In this document: piece after piece, positions 1 through 8,419 of the stretch
How the letters are laid out: the number at the start of each line of letters is the position of its first letter
Position numbering within the stretch: the first letter of the stretch is position 1
Source of the DNA: Gracilimonas halophila
Lineage (GTDB): Bacteria > Bacteroidota > Rhodothermia > Balneolales > Balneolaceae
DNA length: 64,000 nucleotides
Reading direction: 5' to 3'
NCBI RefSeq assembly: GCF_042684365.1
Contig: NZ_JBHULI010000024.1
Location: forward strand, 124,001 to 188,000
The notes under the pieces: generated by a model
The model's input: the letters and a program-made list of their open reading frames with translations, nothing else
Database searches by the model: none
What the model was told of the DNA's origin: nothing
Made by a program: the position numbers and the translations under genes

Positions 1-1135
1 TTAACCCTGCACCTAATTCAGTAATATGTGGAAAGCCACTGCTTCTGCTTCGTGAAAGTCCATTAACCGTTTTTGAAGAAAGTTCTTCACCGTCAAGAGT
101 ATAAACTTTGATGTTCAATTTTGCTCCATTATCTGTAGGGGAGAGCCAGCTAACCCATATTTTACTTTCAGTAATATTTAGATCAACCCTTCCCAAAGGA
201 GAGTCGTTATCCAAAGAGATTGGGGGTTGAAAATTTTGACCATGATCTTTAGAGATAGCAAACTGAACATGAGGCGTGCCTTCGGCACCGGTAAACCATG
301 CAACAGCAGCTGTATTTCCAGAAGCGTCAACAGCAGGCCCATTTACAGGACAAGCCCCGATCGACCAGTTGTCAGCATGAACAGGTTTTGGCTCCGACCA
401 AACTCCATCAACATAGGAAGTAACATAGATGTCTCTGATCTCTTCATCAGTACGATCTCTATAGGCGGCTAAAAAACCATTCTCGGTTTTTGTGATGGAT
501 GTGTTACAACAGTCACAAACTGAGTCATCAATAAGGAATTTCTCCAAAATTTCGGCATTGGTATTAATTATTGCTCCACGTAAAGTCATGGCTTTATTTA
601 AATCAGAATATTCATCGTCTTCGCGATCGTGAGTTTGCCTTCCATCCAGCCAAATTGCAGCGTAGGTAGAATCGGAGGCGGGGGTCATACTCACAAACCC
701 ATGCTCGGTGGGGGTATTATCTTGGTGAGAAGTAAAAGCCGGGCTCCATTCCTCATTATATACTGACATATTTATATGATATGCATATGTCCCGCCTACA
801 ACTTTATTTAGCCAGTGAGCAGCCATTGGTGAACCATCATTAGCTATTACTGAAGGATAATCTGCCCAGTTCACAAACCAGGTAGAATCAGAAGTAACGG
901 TTTTAGGTTTAGACCAGGTATTGTTGGAGAACGAAGAGAATTTGAGATAGCTCATGTTGTCAACTTCTTCAACCCAACTCATAAATACAGTTCCGGTATT
1001 GTCAGTATATAAACGAGGGAGGGAACTGTTTTGGGAAACAGGAGAACTTATTTCATTTACAGTGATCCCATTATTCGGATTACATCCAATTATTAAAAAA
1101 ATGATCGATAAGCTAAGAAAGAGTTTTGAATTCAT
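1..1135 (-). CDS. Sialidase-like (BNR repeat) lipoprotein, partial
   Basis: The frame is open from an ATG at 1135 down to the window edge, so the 3' end is missing; 378 codons are visible. The N-terminus is a lipoprotein signal peptide ending in a lipobox with C18 (L-I-I-G-C), so the product should be exported and lipid-anchored. The body reads as repeated beta-propeller blades, with an Asp-box-like stretch (SKDHGQNF, near residue 297). It also has a cysteine cluster VCDCCNTS (near residue 205) and a later GACPVNGP (near 261). From memory, Cys-rich segments of this kind occur in sialidase/neuraminidase-like proteins. It overlaps the upstream membrane protein by 23 bp, so the two are probably cotranscribed. 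Whether it cleaves sialic acid is unknown; I see no clear arginine triad. Confidence 0.75.
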   Translation of the reverse strand, partial: MNSKLFLSLSIIFLIIGCNPNNGITVNEISSPVSQNSSLPRLYTDNTGTVFMSWVEEVDNMSYLKFSSFSNNTWSKPKTVTSDSTWFVNWADYPSVIANDGSPMAAHWLNKVVGGTYAYHINMSVYNEEWSPAFTSHQDNTPTEHGFVSMTPASDSTYAAIWLDGRQTHDREDDEYSDLNKAMTLRGAIINTNAEILEKFLIDDSVCDCCNTSITKTENGFLAAYRDRTDEEIRDIYVTSYVDGVWSEPKPVHADNWSIGACPVNGPAVDASGNTAAVAWFTGAEGTPHVQFAISKDHGQNFQPPISLDNDSPLGRVDLNITESKIWVSWLSPTDNGAKLNIKVYTLDGEELSSKTVNGLSRSRSSGFPHITELGAGL

Positions 1136-1511
1136 GCTGTCTTGTAAATGATTGGTAGGCAATAAATATACCGATTATGTGAAGAATTAAAACTGTAATA
1201 AAGTACCATGTCGGTTCTGTGTGGTATGAATTTGAAATCTCAATTCCACGCCATGCGAAAATAATCATTCCAAATAATACAGAATAGAAAAAAATATGAT
1301 CATTGATAACGGTAAGCACCAGCATGGTAACCAGCCAGGTACTGGTGATCACTGAAAGTAAGATCACTACAACCCATATATCAGAGGGTAAATGAGAAAT
1401 GCCATAGAATTGAAAGTCCATACGGTGATAAAAAGTGATGATCAGCCGGGCAAAGCCTTCAAAGAAGAGAAGGCCAAAAAAACCAGATATCACAGCGAGG
1501 GTTTGTTTCAT
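1113..1511 (-). CDS. Small four-helix integral membrane protein, unknown function
   Basis: This 132-residue protein is almost entirely hydrophobic. Apparent membrane segments lie near residues 5-27, 45-70, 72-90 and 100-120. The start ATG at 1511 gives a typical membrane-insertion N-terminus (MKQTLAVISGFFG). It overlaps the start of the sialidase-like lipoprotein by 23 bp on the same strand, which suggests a two-gene operon. I recognise no family; the short polar loops carry no catalytic motif. The amino acid composition and coupled layout support a real gene. Confidence 0.7.
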   Translation of the reverse strand: MKQTLAVISGFFGLLFFEGFARLIITFYHRMDFQFYGISHLPSDIWVVVILLSVITSTWLVTMLVLTVINDHIFFYSVLFGMIIFAWRGIEISNSYHTEPTWYFITVLILHIIGIFIAYQSFTRQHEFKTLS

Positions 1512-1638
1512 TGAACGGATTTTTGGTCGGAATTGTAATGACTTCCAGATGATTTACCAAACAAAACTATCACAAATAAGTAATAGTTTTTGAATTGATA
1601 AGAACTAAAATTAAAATCTCAAAACTATAAACTATAAA

Positions 1639-2466
1639 ATGCCAGAAGGACCTGAAATTTGGAGAGCTGCGAGTCAGATCAATGATGCCATTGCAGGAAA
1701 AAAGATCACTAAACTATTTTTCGCTTTCGATGAACTGAAAAAATATGAAAACCGGCTGGAAGGTTCTGTGGTCAGTTCTGTTGCTCCACGTGGTAAAGCT
1801 ATTATTACAGCCTTCAATAACGAATTAAATTTATATACTCATAATCAGCTTTATGGAAAATGGATGATCAGCGGAAATGGGGAAGAGCCGGACACTAACC
1901 GATCATTAAGGGTCGCTATTCATACTGAGCATTCTTCAGCATATCTTTATTCTGCTTCTGAAATTGAGTTTTTGAAAGATGATGAAATTGAATCTCATCC
2001 TTATATAAAAAAGCTTGGTCCTGATGTAGTTGATCCAAATACTGCCTATGAAGAGGTATTGGATAGATATAAAGATGATACTTTTAAAAACCGGAAACTT
2101 GCCACATTATTACTCGACCAGGGATTTCTGAGCGGAGTAGGGAATTATTTACGCAGTGAAATTTTATTTTGTGCAAAAGTTGATCCTGATCATCGCCCTA
2201 AAGATTGTTCGGAGGAGCAGATCAAAGATCTGTCTCATTATTCCTTAGAGCTTTCTCGCAGATCTTATAAAACCGGAGGTATTACCACCGCTCCGGAATT
2301 GGTAGAAGCTTTGAAGCGGGAGGGGGCTACCCGTAAGCAATACCGACATTATGCATACGGAAGAACCGGGAATCCCTGTTATAAATGTGGACATGAGATC
2401 AAAGAGATGAAAACAGGAGGAAGAAAGATCTATTTTTGCGAGAACCGACAGAAAGAAAATAAATAA
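1639..2466 (+). CDS. nei: Endonuclease VIII-type DNA glycosylase/AP lyase
   Basis: This enzyme removes oxidised pyrimidines from DNA and cuts the abasic strand in base excision repair. After Met removal the N-terminus is P-E-G-P-E, whose proline is the Schiff-base nucleophile and whose glutamate is catalytic. PRGKA near residue 50 supplies the conserved lysine. THNQLYGKW and LLLDQGFLSGVGNYLRSEIL are hallmarks of the Fpg/Nei family. The C-terminus holds a four-cysteine zinc finger (CYKC then a late C, near residues 247-268). The match to E. coli Nei over the whole length is close by memory (YSHNQLYG, GPDVLDPN), which favours Nei over MutM. At 275 residues it is close to the usual length. It stands alone, divergent from the membrane protein upstream. 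Confidence 0.93.
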   Translation: MPEGPEIWRAASQINDAIAGKKITKLFFAFDELKKYENRLEGSVVSSVAPRGKAIITAFNNELNLYTHNQLYGKWMISGNGEEPDTNRSLRVAIHTEHSSAYLYSASEIEFLKDDEIESHPYIKKLGPDVVDPNTAYEEVLDRYKDDTFKNRKLATLLLDQGFLSGVGNYLRSEILFCAKVDPDHRPKDCSEEQIKDLSHYSLELSRRSYKTGGITTAPELVEALKREGATRKQYRHYAYGRTGNPCYKCGHEIKEMKTGGRKIYFCENRQKENK

Positions 2467-2540
2467 TTGTGAAATAAGGGATGCGAATTTGGGGCAGTTC
2501 TTTGTATGTTTGGAGTCATTAAAAAAATAAAAACAGACCT

Positions 2541-3029
2541 ATGAAAAAGTTATTGATCTTAGTATTTACTGTTCTTTCAACTGCTCTTTTCGCTCAGAAT
2601 GAGGAGATTATTCGATTATCTGAACCGGTAGCAGAAACGGAAACTTATGAAGTTTTTGGCGCTGAAGTATCATCATGGAATGAGCCCATCGCTTTAAATG
2701 ACCTGATCTCAAATGCTGACGTATTCACTGGTAAAGAGATCACCCTGGAAACTGAAGTTGCAGAAGTTTGTGAGAAGAAAGGTTGTTTCTTTATAGCTAA
2801 TGATGGTAACAATGCTGCTCGAATTACATTTAAGGATTATGGATTTTTTATTCCTACCGACTCAAAAGGAAAAACAGTTAAGCTGATCGGTACATTTGAA
2901 GTTAAAACTCTCTCAGAAGATCAGGCAAAACATCATGCTGAAGATGCCGGAGAAAACCCGGATGCCATTCAGGGATCACAAGAGGAGTACTCCATCATAG
3001 CTACTTCTGTTTTGGTTCCGAAATCGTAA
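2541..3029 (+). CDS. DUF4920 domain secreted protein
   Basis: This 162-residue protein starts with a clear signal peptide (MKKLLILVFTVLSTALFA, cleavage after AQ). The remainder matches the DUF4920 pattern: a VFTGKEITLET strand, EVCEKKGCFF, then ITFKDYGFFIP and a histidine-bearing KHHAEDAGE helix. Two cysteines in C-x3-G-C and the HH pair could bind metal or haem, but this is inference. The fold is probably a small OB/beta-barrel in the periplasm. No function is established to my knowledge. It is codirectional with nei upstream and the metallopeptidase downstream, with gaps of 74 and 44 bp. Confidence 0.85.
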   Translation: MKKLLILVFTVLSTALFAQNEEIIRLSEPVAETETYEVFGAEVSSWNEPIALNDLISNADVFTGKEITLETEVAEVCEKKGCFFIANDGNNAARITFKDYGFFIPTDSKGKTVKLIGTFEVKTLSEDQAKHHAEDAGENPDAIQGSQEEYSIIATSVLVPKS

Positions 3030-3073
3030 GTTTTATTACCTTAGAATTTTAAATTATATCAAGATACCTATTC

Positions 3074-3565
3074 ATGCCAGAGAACGACTATTTAGGTGCA
3101 GAGCCGACGATTCATTCTACCAAACAATTAATGGAATCTCCCGAAGTGGAGGCTATTGCTAAAAAGGTGATCGAGAAACATAAGATGGAATTTGGTCCGG
3201 CCGAGATCGGATATTTCTTGGTCTATCCGAATCTTTCCAAGCAGCGCGCTGCAAAATGTGTGAAAGCCAGCAGGGAAGTAAAGCATTATTCCGGTAACGA
3301 CTACCTGATCGAAATTTCAGGTGAACTCTGGGATATGCTGGACAATGACACCAAAGAGATGATGTTGTATCATGAGTTGTTGCATGTTGATCCCACCTTT
3401 AAATCAAAAACTCAGGAATGGAAGATGACCATCCGAAAGCCTGATTTTGCTGATTTCTATACCATCAACGATAAGTATGGGAATGAGTGGTATAAGACGA
3501 TACAAGCCACCGCTTCTTCTTTATACGACCTGGACCCTAAGCAGGAGAGTAAGGTCAAACTGTAA
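3074..3565 (+). CDS. Putative phage-type metallopeptidase domain protein
   Basis: The 163-residue protein contains HELLH (near residue 101), the HExxH zincin signature, within MMLYHELLHVDP. The preceding LIEISGELWDML segment and following KMTIRKPDFADF segment fit the domain annotated as putative phage metallopeptidase. It has no signal peptide and is probably cytoplasmic. The N-terminal half includes YLVYPNLSKQRAAKC, where related proteins describe the stability or form of a substrate; the substrate is unknown. The stop codon abuts an inverted repeat at 3566 that bounds the next gene. No phage structural genes are nearby, so this looks like a chromosomal stand-alone copy. Confidence 0.75.
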   Translation: MPENDYLGAEPTIHSTKQLMESPEVEAIAKKVIEKHKMEFGPAEIGYFLVYPNLSKQRAAKCVKASREVKHYSGNDYLIEISGELWDMLDNDTKEMMLYHELLHVDPTFKSKTQEWKMTIRKPDFADFYTINDKYGNEWYKTIQATASSLYDLDPKQESKVKL

Positions 3566-4118
3566 TTAGGTACAAGGTTCAAGTGGTAAGGTGCAAGAAA
3601 AACCTAATTGTTTGATCTTTATTTCTTATTTCTGAAAAGAGGTCATTAAATTTTATTGTAAGGAACTGGATTTTCATGGCTCTAACTGTGAAACGCAAAC
3701 AATAAATAGAGCTCAATGAAAAATTTTAAAAAACTTATTCTTTGGCAGCGGAGTATGGAGTTAGCGGCTGAGGTTGCAAAGTTAGTTTCTAGATTTCCAC
3801 ATCAAAAACGATTTACTTATAGAGACCAAATAGTGAGGTGCTCAATTTCTATTCCCTCTAATATTGCTGAGGGAAGCAGCAGAAATAGCAGAAAAGATTT
3901 TAACAGATTTCTTCGAATATCACTTGGCTCAAGCTTTGAACTTGAAACACAACTTTTGTTGCTAAAGCAGAATGAAATTTTGGATACAAAAATTCTCAAA
4001 ACAGCTTTTGGATACAATGAAGAAGTTCAAAAAATGCTACAAACACTTTTAAAAAAATAAATCAAAAGTAGGTTAGCAATAGATAAGTAAGTAAAAATAA
4101 CTTGTGCCTTGTACCTAA
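3566..4118. repeat. Inverted-repeat-bounded cassette around four-helix-bundle gene
   Basis: An 18-base sequence TTAGGTACAAGGTTCAAG at 3566-3583 recurs inverted at 4101-4118 (read on the minus strand TTAGGTACAAGGCACAAG), matching at 16 of 18 positions. The left copy begins directly after the metallopeptidase stop codon. A partial second copy (AAGGTGCAAG) follows at 3588-3597. The unit is about 550 bp and contains only the four-helix-bundle gene. I see no clear target-site duplication. Confidence 0.6.
3716..4060 (+). CDS. Four-helix-bundle protein (23S rRNA intervening-sequence protein family)
   Basis: This 114-residue protein has the family signatures: an N-terminal FKKLILWQRSMELA helix, then RDQIVRCSISIPSNIAEGSSR in the middle, then RFLRISLGSSFELETQLLL. 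Members fold as pentameric four-helix bundles; some are encoded in intervening sequences of 23S rRNA genes, others, like this one, stand alone. The biochemical role is not established. The gene sits between inverted copies of an 18-base repeat, with AT-rich flanks of about 130 and 40 bp, which makes it look like cargo of a small mobile or repeat-borne unit. Confidence 0.9.
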   Translation: MKNFKKLILWQRSMELAAEVAKLVSRFPHQKRFTYRDQIVRCSISIPSNIAEGSSRNSRKDFNRFLRISLGSSFELETQLLLLKQNEILDTKILKTAFGYNEEVQKMLQTLLKK

Positions 4119-4129
4119 CCCCTTGAGCC

Positions 4130-4354
4130 TCAATTCACTTCGTACCCTTCTTTAGCCAGTATCTCTTTGATGCGGTCAACGTGATCTCCCTGGATTTCTA
4201 TTGTTTTTCCTTTGATAGTACCACCGGTACCTAATTGTGTTTTTAGTTTCTTTTCGAGCTTTTCTATGACCTGAGGGTTATGAGTAATACCCCTGATCAC
4301 TGAAACCTGTTTGCCCTTGCGTCCTGCGGTTTCCATTTTTACGGTTACTTTCAT
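4130..4354 (-). CDS. yciH: eIF1/SUI1-like translation initiation factor (YciH family)
   Basis: At 74 residues this is a minimal SUI1 domain. It has GRKGKQVSVIRGI, then a helix ending LEKKLKTQLGTGGTIKGK, then IEIQGDHVDRIKEILAKEGY. TQLGTGGTIK is the most conserved loop of the family, which in eukaryotes and archaea monitors start-codon recognition on the small ribosomal subunit. Bacterial YciH is described as affecting initiation fidelity. The protein is shorter than E. coli YciH (about 108 residues), lacking the N-terminal tail. It is transcribed convergently with the four-helix-bundle gene. The start at 4354 leaves no N-terminal extension. Confidence 0.88.
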   Translation of the reverse strand: MKVTVKMETAGRKGKQVSVIRGITHNPQVIEKLEKKLKTQLGTGGTIKGKTIEIQGDHVDRIKEILAKEGYEVN

Positions 4355-4457
4355 AATACTCTTTATTAAATTTTGGATTAAAGCGTTTGTGAAGATCGCA
4401 ATAGAACGAGATTTAGTTTAGGTGTACTTATATGCTTCCGAATAAAGAATAACTACT

Positions 4458-5021
4458 TTATTTCACAGGGCGAGGGGATAAGAAACTTGATCCATGTACG
4501 TGAACATTCTGCAGTTTCCATGCTAATTTTTCGATCAGTGAGGAAGGGGGGCGAAAGTATACAACAGAATCAGCTGTTCGAACAACGGTTCGGTCAAGTT
4601 GGTCAAAATCTTTGAACTCCAGAACTACAGGTGCTTTTATGGATTTGACATGTTTGAGAAAGTATTTTTCCTGTGGGGTAGCATATTTAACGATTGAACC
4701 GGAATAAGCTGTGTAAGCTCCATTCAGCTGTTCAGCATTTCTAAAAATAATGAGTGGGGCATTTTGGTCAATATCTTCCAGGGCCTTGTCAATATTTTGA
4801 TATGTTTCTTCTTCATATGCAGTAATAATCTCTGCCAGATCAACTTCAACAACCTCACCAATAACTTCTCGTTTCAATTCATCGAGTGCTGCATTTCTGT
4901 TGGTGTGAAAAGGACCGGCAAACACAATAAGATTATGCTTAGATGAATTAAAATTTCTGAATTTTTTTAAAAACTCTTTATAGTTAACACTGTTGTATTC
5001 GAAAGTATTATCTGCGTTCAT
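4458..5021 (-). CDS. Degenerate AAA+ ATPase-like protein without Walker motifs
   Basis: The 187-residue protein follows the layout of an AAA+ core. LIVFAGPFHTNRNAAL (residues 31-46) sits where a Walker A GPPGTGKT loop belongs. VVEVDLAEIITAY (57-69) matches the strand and helix after it. APLIIFRNAEQLNG (88-101) replaces Walker B (normally hhhhDEAD). APVVLEF (130-136) matches sensor 1, and LDRTVVRTADSVVYF (142-156) matches the LDxAxxRRFD box. The P-loop lysine and both Walker B acids are gone, so ATP hydrolysis is unlikely. It could be a scaffold or a regulatory partner of a true AAA+ protein. It has no signal peptide. The family assignment is my reading of the pattern, not a search result. Confidence 0.65.
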   Translation of the reverse strand: MNADNTFEYNSVNYKEFLKKFRNFNSSKHNLIVFAGPFHTNRNAALDELKREVIGEVVEVDLAEIITAYEEETYQNIDKALEDIDQNAPLIIFRNAEQLNGAYTAYSGSIVKYATPQEKYFLKHVKSIKAPVVLEFKDFDQLDRTVVRTADSVVYFRPPSSLIEKLAWKLQNVHVHGSSFLSPRPVK

Positions 5022-5096
5022 GGCTGTGGTTAAAAGCTGATTTTATATGAGTAGCAAAGGTAGGGCTTACTGCAATTGTAATAAAGCAGAAAATAA

Positions 5097-5125
5097 AAAA
5101 GCATGCTCTGGATGAGCAGGCTTTT
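5097..5125 (-). terminator. Rho-independent terminator
   Basis: A 12-bp stem with one mismatch (AAAAGCATGCTC and GAGCAGGCTTTT, five-base loop) lies 22 bp past the stop of the Ig-repeat gene. Read on the minus strand it is followed by TTTTATTTTC, a fair U-tract. Confidence 0.75.
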
Positions 5126-5146
5126 CTTTATTTAAAATAAAAGCGA

Positions 5147-6472
5147 TCAATTAGAACTTCTTTTTTCACGCTGACCTGAGATGGTTTTGGTTGTTACACC
5201 GCCAGAAGGAGTTTCAACTCTGATTGTAAAACTTCCTTCTGTATCCTGGATATCATCCGGATCGGCATCAGAGACACTAAACGAAAACTGTGTTGTACCT
5301 GGACCGGGGGTGAAATAATTTGGTAGTTGTAAGTCTACAATATCACCACTTGCCACCAAACCTGGACCGGTTTCAATTGAAATCTGCGTATTAGCTGCCA
5401 TAGGGTAACCATTGAGGTCAGTGATGGTAGCATTAAACGTTTGTGTTTGTCCGTTATTAATATCAAAATTATTGGGGGTAACAGTAATAACGGCTGAACG
5501 GGTTGTAAGAAGCATTGTGAAGGTATTCTCGATATAGTTGTTGTCTTTGTCGACAGTTTGTGCTGTAACATCAATAAAACCTACACCATCTGGATGATTT
5601 TGAGGGCTGCTGCCATTTGCCGATAAATTTACACTTGCATACCCGTTAGCGTTCGTTACCGCGCTTCCATTTACTAATCCTCCATACTCAGATGAAAAAT
5701 ATACAGCTGTGCCTTCTTTGACCGGATTTCCTTTAAGGTCTCCAACACTTGCAGCAATATTATTTCTATAACTTTCATTGATATATCCATAGGCATCAAA
5801 ATTATATACACGGGGTGCTACAAAAAAGTTGTTGGGGTGGGGGAATCCACTGCTAATAGATACGATCACAGGGGTAGAGCGAATCGTCAATCCAACATCA
5901 GGACGCTCAATAACAGCTTCAATACGAACGGTACCAGAAGAGTCGCCGCTAACAAGATTTGAGGTGACTTCTCCCTGGCTATTTGTGAATCTGATTTCAG
6001 GAGTGATGTATTCTCCGCCTTCAGGACCTCTGATTATCTCAAAAGAGATTTCATGGTCGCGATCTACTTTACGCCCCGCAGAATCTTTTACTACAAATGT
6101 AAAAGTAGTGCTTGTAATACCACCGGTCTCAGCAACATTGATCGTGGTATTACTCATCGGTAATAATTGAATCTGGGCAGGACCGCCGGCTTCACCGCCA
6201 ACTTCCTGACCACCATCATCTCCGCTTCCTCCGTCGTCACCGGAACCTTGAACGGGAAGGTCGAAATCAACACCCGATATGCTCTCACCCGGAGTTATTC
6301 GTACTTCCTCTTCTAAGTCATCATATCCGGTTGCAGAAGCGGTAAGTGTTAAATCTGTAACCCCTTCAACTTCAATACCACCGATATTATACTGACCATT
6401 TTCATCAGTTCTTGAGAACAGGTCATTGAGCGCGCCCGGTGCCGTGATCTGAATTAGGGCATTTTCAATCAC
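5147..6472 (-). CDS. Ig-like-domain surface protein, start disrupted
   Basis: The uninterrupted reading frame runs from a GTG at 6472 (441 residues) and belongs to a longer lipoprotein gene starting at 6595 that has a stop at codon 2. Residues 1 to about 75 finish a carboxypeptidase-regulatory-like beta domain (DENGQYNIGGIEVEG). An Asp/Gly linker follows (SGDDGGSGDDGG). At least three bacterial Ig-like (Big_1/invasin-type) domains come after it, recognised by repeated phrases such as DSAGRKVDRDHEISFEI, DLKGNPVKEGTAVYF and DLNGYPMAANTQISIE. Such proteins are usually surface or outer-membrane anchored. Starting at the GTG would give a protein with no signal, so the gene may be inactive. Four charged residues (REKR) lie near the C-terminus. 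Confidence 0.7.
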   Translation of the reverse strand: MIENALIQITAPGALNDLFSRTDENGQYNIGGIEVEGVTDLTLTASATGYDDLEEEVRITPGESISGVDFDLPVQGSGDDGGSGDDGGQEVGGEAGGPAQIQLLPMSNTTINVAETGGITSTTFTFVVKDSAGRKVDRDHEISFEIIRGPEGGEYITPEIRFTNSQGEVTSNLVSGDSSGTVRIEAVIERPDVGLTIRSTPVIVSISSGFPHPNNFFVAPRVYNFDAYGYINESYRNNIAASVGDLKGNPVKEGTAVYFSSEYGGLVNGSAVTNANGYASVNLSANGSSPQNHPDGVGFIDVTAQTVDKDNNYIENTFTMLLTTRSAVITVTPNNFDINNGQTQTFNATITDLNGYPMAANTQISIETGPGLVASGDIVDLQLPNYFTPGPGTTQFSFSVSDADPDDIQDTEGSFTIRVETPSGGVTTKTISGQREKRSSN

Positions 6473-6595
6473 ATCCCCTGATTGAGCATCAAATACACTA
6501 CCCTGAATAACAGCAGAATCATCATCAGGAGCACAGGAGATGACAACAAATGAAAGTATTAAAAGAGTAAAACAGTACTGTAGATATTTTTACAT
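6473..6595 (-). pseudogene. Original signal peptide of the Ig-repeat lipoprotein, stop at codon 2
   Basis: In frame with the Ig-repeat protein, the minus strand reads ATG (6595-6593) then TAA (6592-6590). After that comes a perfect lipoprotein leader, KYLQYCFTLLILSFVVISC, then APDDDSAVIQGSVFDAQSGD. Changing the TAA to AAA would give MKKYLQ, a normal leader. No ATG, GTG or TTG lies in frame between this stop and the GTG at 6472. The lesion is either a recent nonsense mutation or a sequencing error. Confidence 0.75.
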
Positions 6596-6743
6596 GACTT
6601 TTTTATTTAAAAAGTGAGAACCTGGCGAAATGTTACAGATTCGTTACAGGAATATTGGATTTTATTTTACCAGCTAAAATTATAGATAGTAAATGAATAT
6701 TAAAATAATTTAATAGGGAGGTGGGATTTTTAGTTGCAAAAAC

Positions 6744-7946
6744 TTAGGAGGTACTGTTCAAATCCGGTTCAGGGATATGTCTCCAAACAACATAGGCCAT
6801 GACCAGGATCATGACCGTTCCAATAATGGTATTACTTACATACCCACTTTGCACATAGAAGGGGCCGGCTATAGAACCTCCCACTCCATAACCAACTTGA
6901 CCTATGGCTACCAATAAACTCATCAGGGAGCCACGGTTATCAGACTTTATAAGTTGAGTGGAGAGTGCCTGAAAGGGACTAATGCGCATGGCTATAAGTA
7001 CCATGGTTAGAAAAAAGACAACGTAAGCTATCCAAAAGTCGGTAATTACATAGGTAGTAATAAGCATTACCAGGGATAAACCAATACAAGAGATAATAAT
7101 GATGCTTTTACGTCCTATTTTGTCAGAGAGCTTTCCTGCTATTGGTCCTGTGATAACATTGGCTATACCCCCTACAAAAAACAATGACGCAATTTCAGTA
7201 CCACTAACTCCAAAGGATTCTTCAAGCCAAGTTGGAAGATATACCACATAAACCGAAATACTTAAGAACATTACAACATAAGAGAAAGCAACAGCGCTCA
7301 CTTCGGGGCGTTTCAACAATACATAATATTTACCGATAGAACCTTTGAAAGTTACTTTGTCGGTGGATAATGTAACGTTGGGTTGCGGTACTTTTATAAG
7401 GATTAGAATAAATGTGAGGGCCATTATCCCTCCAAACAAAACGAAAGGAATTCTGAATCCGGAGAGGTCAGCCAATAATGTACCCATTGGAATTCCTAGA
7501 ATTTGTCCCATGGCAATGCCACTCATTATCCAACCGTTTGCCCAGCCTCTTTTTTCATAAGGGAAATAATCTCCAACATAAGCAACAGCAGCGCCGCTCA
7601 AAACACCTCCTGCCATTCCTGCTAAAGCACGAACGGTCATCAAACCCCAAAAAGAATCTACAAAGCCGTGTAAAAATAGAGAGACAGTAATCCCACCGGT
7701 ACCAATTAATAAGATCTTTCTGCGCCCGATCTTATCTGAAAGAGGTCCCATTATGATCGCAAATACACCGACCATTACCGCATATATAGTAACCAGATTT
7801 CCAAGAATTTCTAATGGAGTACCAAGCTGTTCACTTATGCGAGGTAGAATAGGAGAGATAATCATGACTTGACTACTTGCTGCAAATACAAGGAGCCATA
7901 AAGCAAAAATTATAATGTAGGGGTTGCCGTCTTGCTGTTTATTCAT
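6744..7946 (-). CDS. MFS transporter
   Basis: The 400-residue protein has 12 predicted membrane helices. The MFS loop 2-3 signature GPLSDKIGRRKILLIG lies near residue 67, and a second copy, AGKLSDKIGRKSIII, after helix 8. The helix 4 segment RALAGMAGGVLSGAAVAYVGDYF and the helix 5 GxxxGxxxG-type motif (GWIMSGIAMGQILGIPMGTLL) resemble drug:proton antiporter or sugar-efflux (DHA1-type) families. The substrate cannot be read from sequence. It is a single gene, with the Ig-repeat gene 150 bp downstream on the same strand and the decayed gspF region upstream. Confidence 0.9.
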   Translation of the reverse strand: MNKQQDGNPYIIIFALWLLVFAASSQVMIISPILPRISEQLGTPLEILGNLVTIYAVMVGVFAIIMGPLSDKIGRRKILLIGTGGITVSLFLHGFVDSFWGLMTVRALAGMAGGVLSGAAVAYVGDYFPYEKRGWANGWIMSGIAMGQILGIPMGTLLADLSGFRIPFVLFGGIMALTFILILIKVPQPNVTLSTDKVTFKGSIGKYYVLLKRPEVSAVAFSYVVMFLSISVYVVYLPTWLEESFGVSGTEIASLFFVGGIANVITGPIAGKLSDKIGRKSIIIISCIGLSLVMLITTYVITDFWIAYVVFFLTMVLIAMRISPFQALSTQLIKSDNRGSLMSLLVAIGQVGYGVGGSIAGPFYVQSGYVSNTIIGTVMILVMAYVVWRHIPEPDLNSTS

Positions 7947-8180
7947 TTTAAAAATTTAGGTCAAGATAGAGCGCCTTTCTTTAAAAAACAGTAAATATTT
8001 GAATAGCTGATTTTAACTTCATTATTAAAAGTTAATTAATGATAGTATGGCTTTTACACTCAGAATTTTTTTACTTAGGCTGTCAGCCTACATCCAAAAG
8101 AAATAAAAAGAAAGATTGTCTTATTATTATGCTTATTTCTCAAAATAAATTAGTTTATTATATCATCTACAGAATTTAAA

Positions 8181-8419
8181 ATGGTATATACATATAAAGG
8201 CAAATGGCATAATCGGCAAATCAGGAGGTTGTTACATTTATTAGTCTCTCAGCCGATCTTCTAAAGCAACAGTTGCCTTATGATGAAATACTAAACCTTT
8301 TGTATGAGGATACTCAAAACAAAAGGATGAAAGAAGTTATTAAAACGATACAAAAAGACCTCAAAGATGGTAAAGAAGGTTCTGAGGTTTATAGTAAGAT
8401 AACGAAGACGAAGGGTTAG
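8181..8419 (+). pseudogene. Remnant of type II secretion/type IV pilus inner-membrane platform gene (gspF/pilC)
   Basis: An ATG at 8181 opens MVYTYKGK, the typical first strand of GspF/PilC, but that frame stops at about 8266. In another frame, 8213-8419 encodes a piece of the first T2SSF domain (VVTFISLSADLLKQQLPYDE, then NKRMKEVIKTIQKDLKDGKE) ending at TAG 8417-8419. An in-frame TAA at 8210 closes it on the left. Roughly 50 residues between the two pieces, and everything after the first T2SSF repeat, including all membrane helices, are missing. The next gene, the pilM-like one, also lacks its 5' part, so one deletion may have removed the junction. The 234 bp before it (7947-8180) holds no other gene I can recognise. 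Confidence 0.7.
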
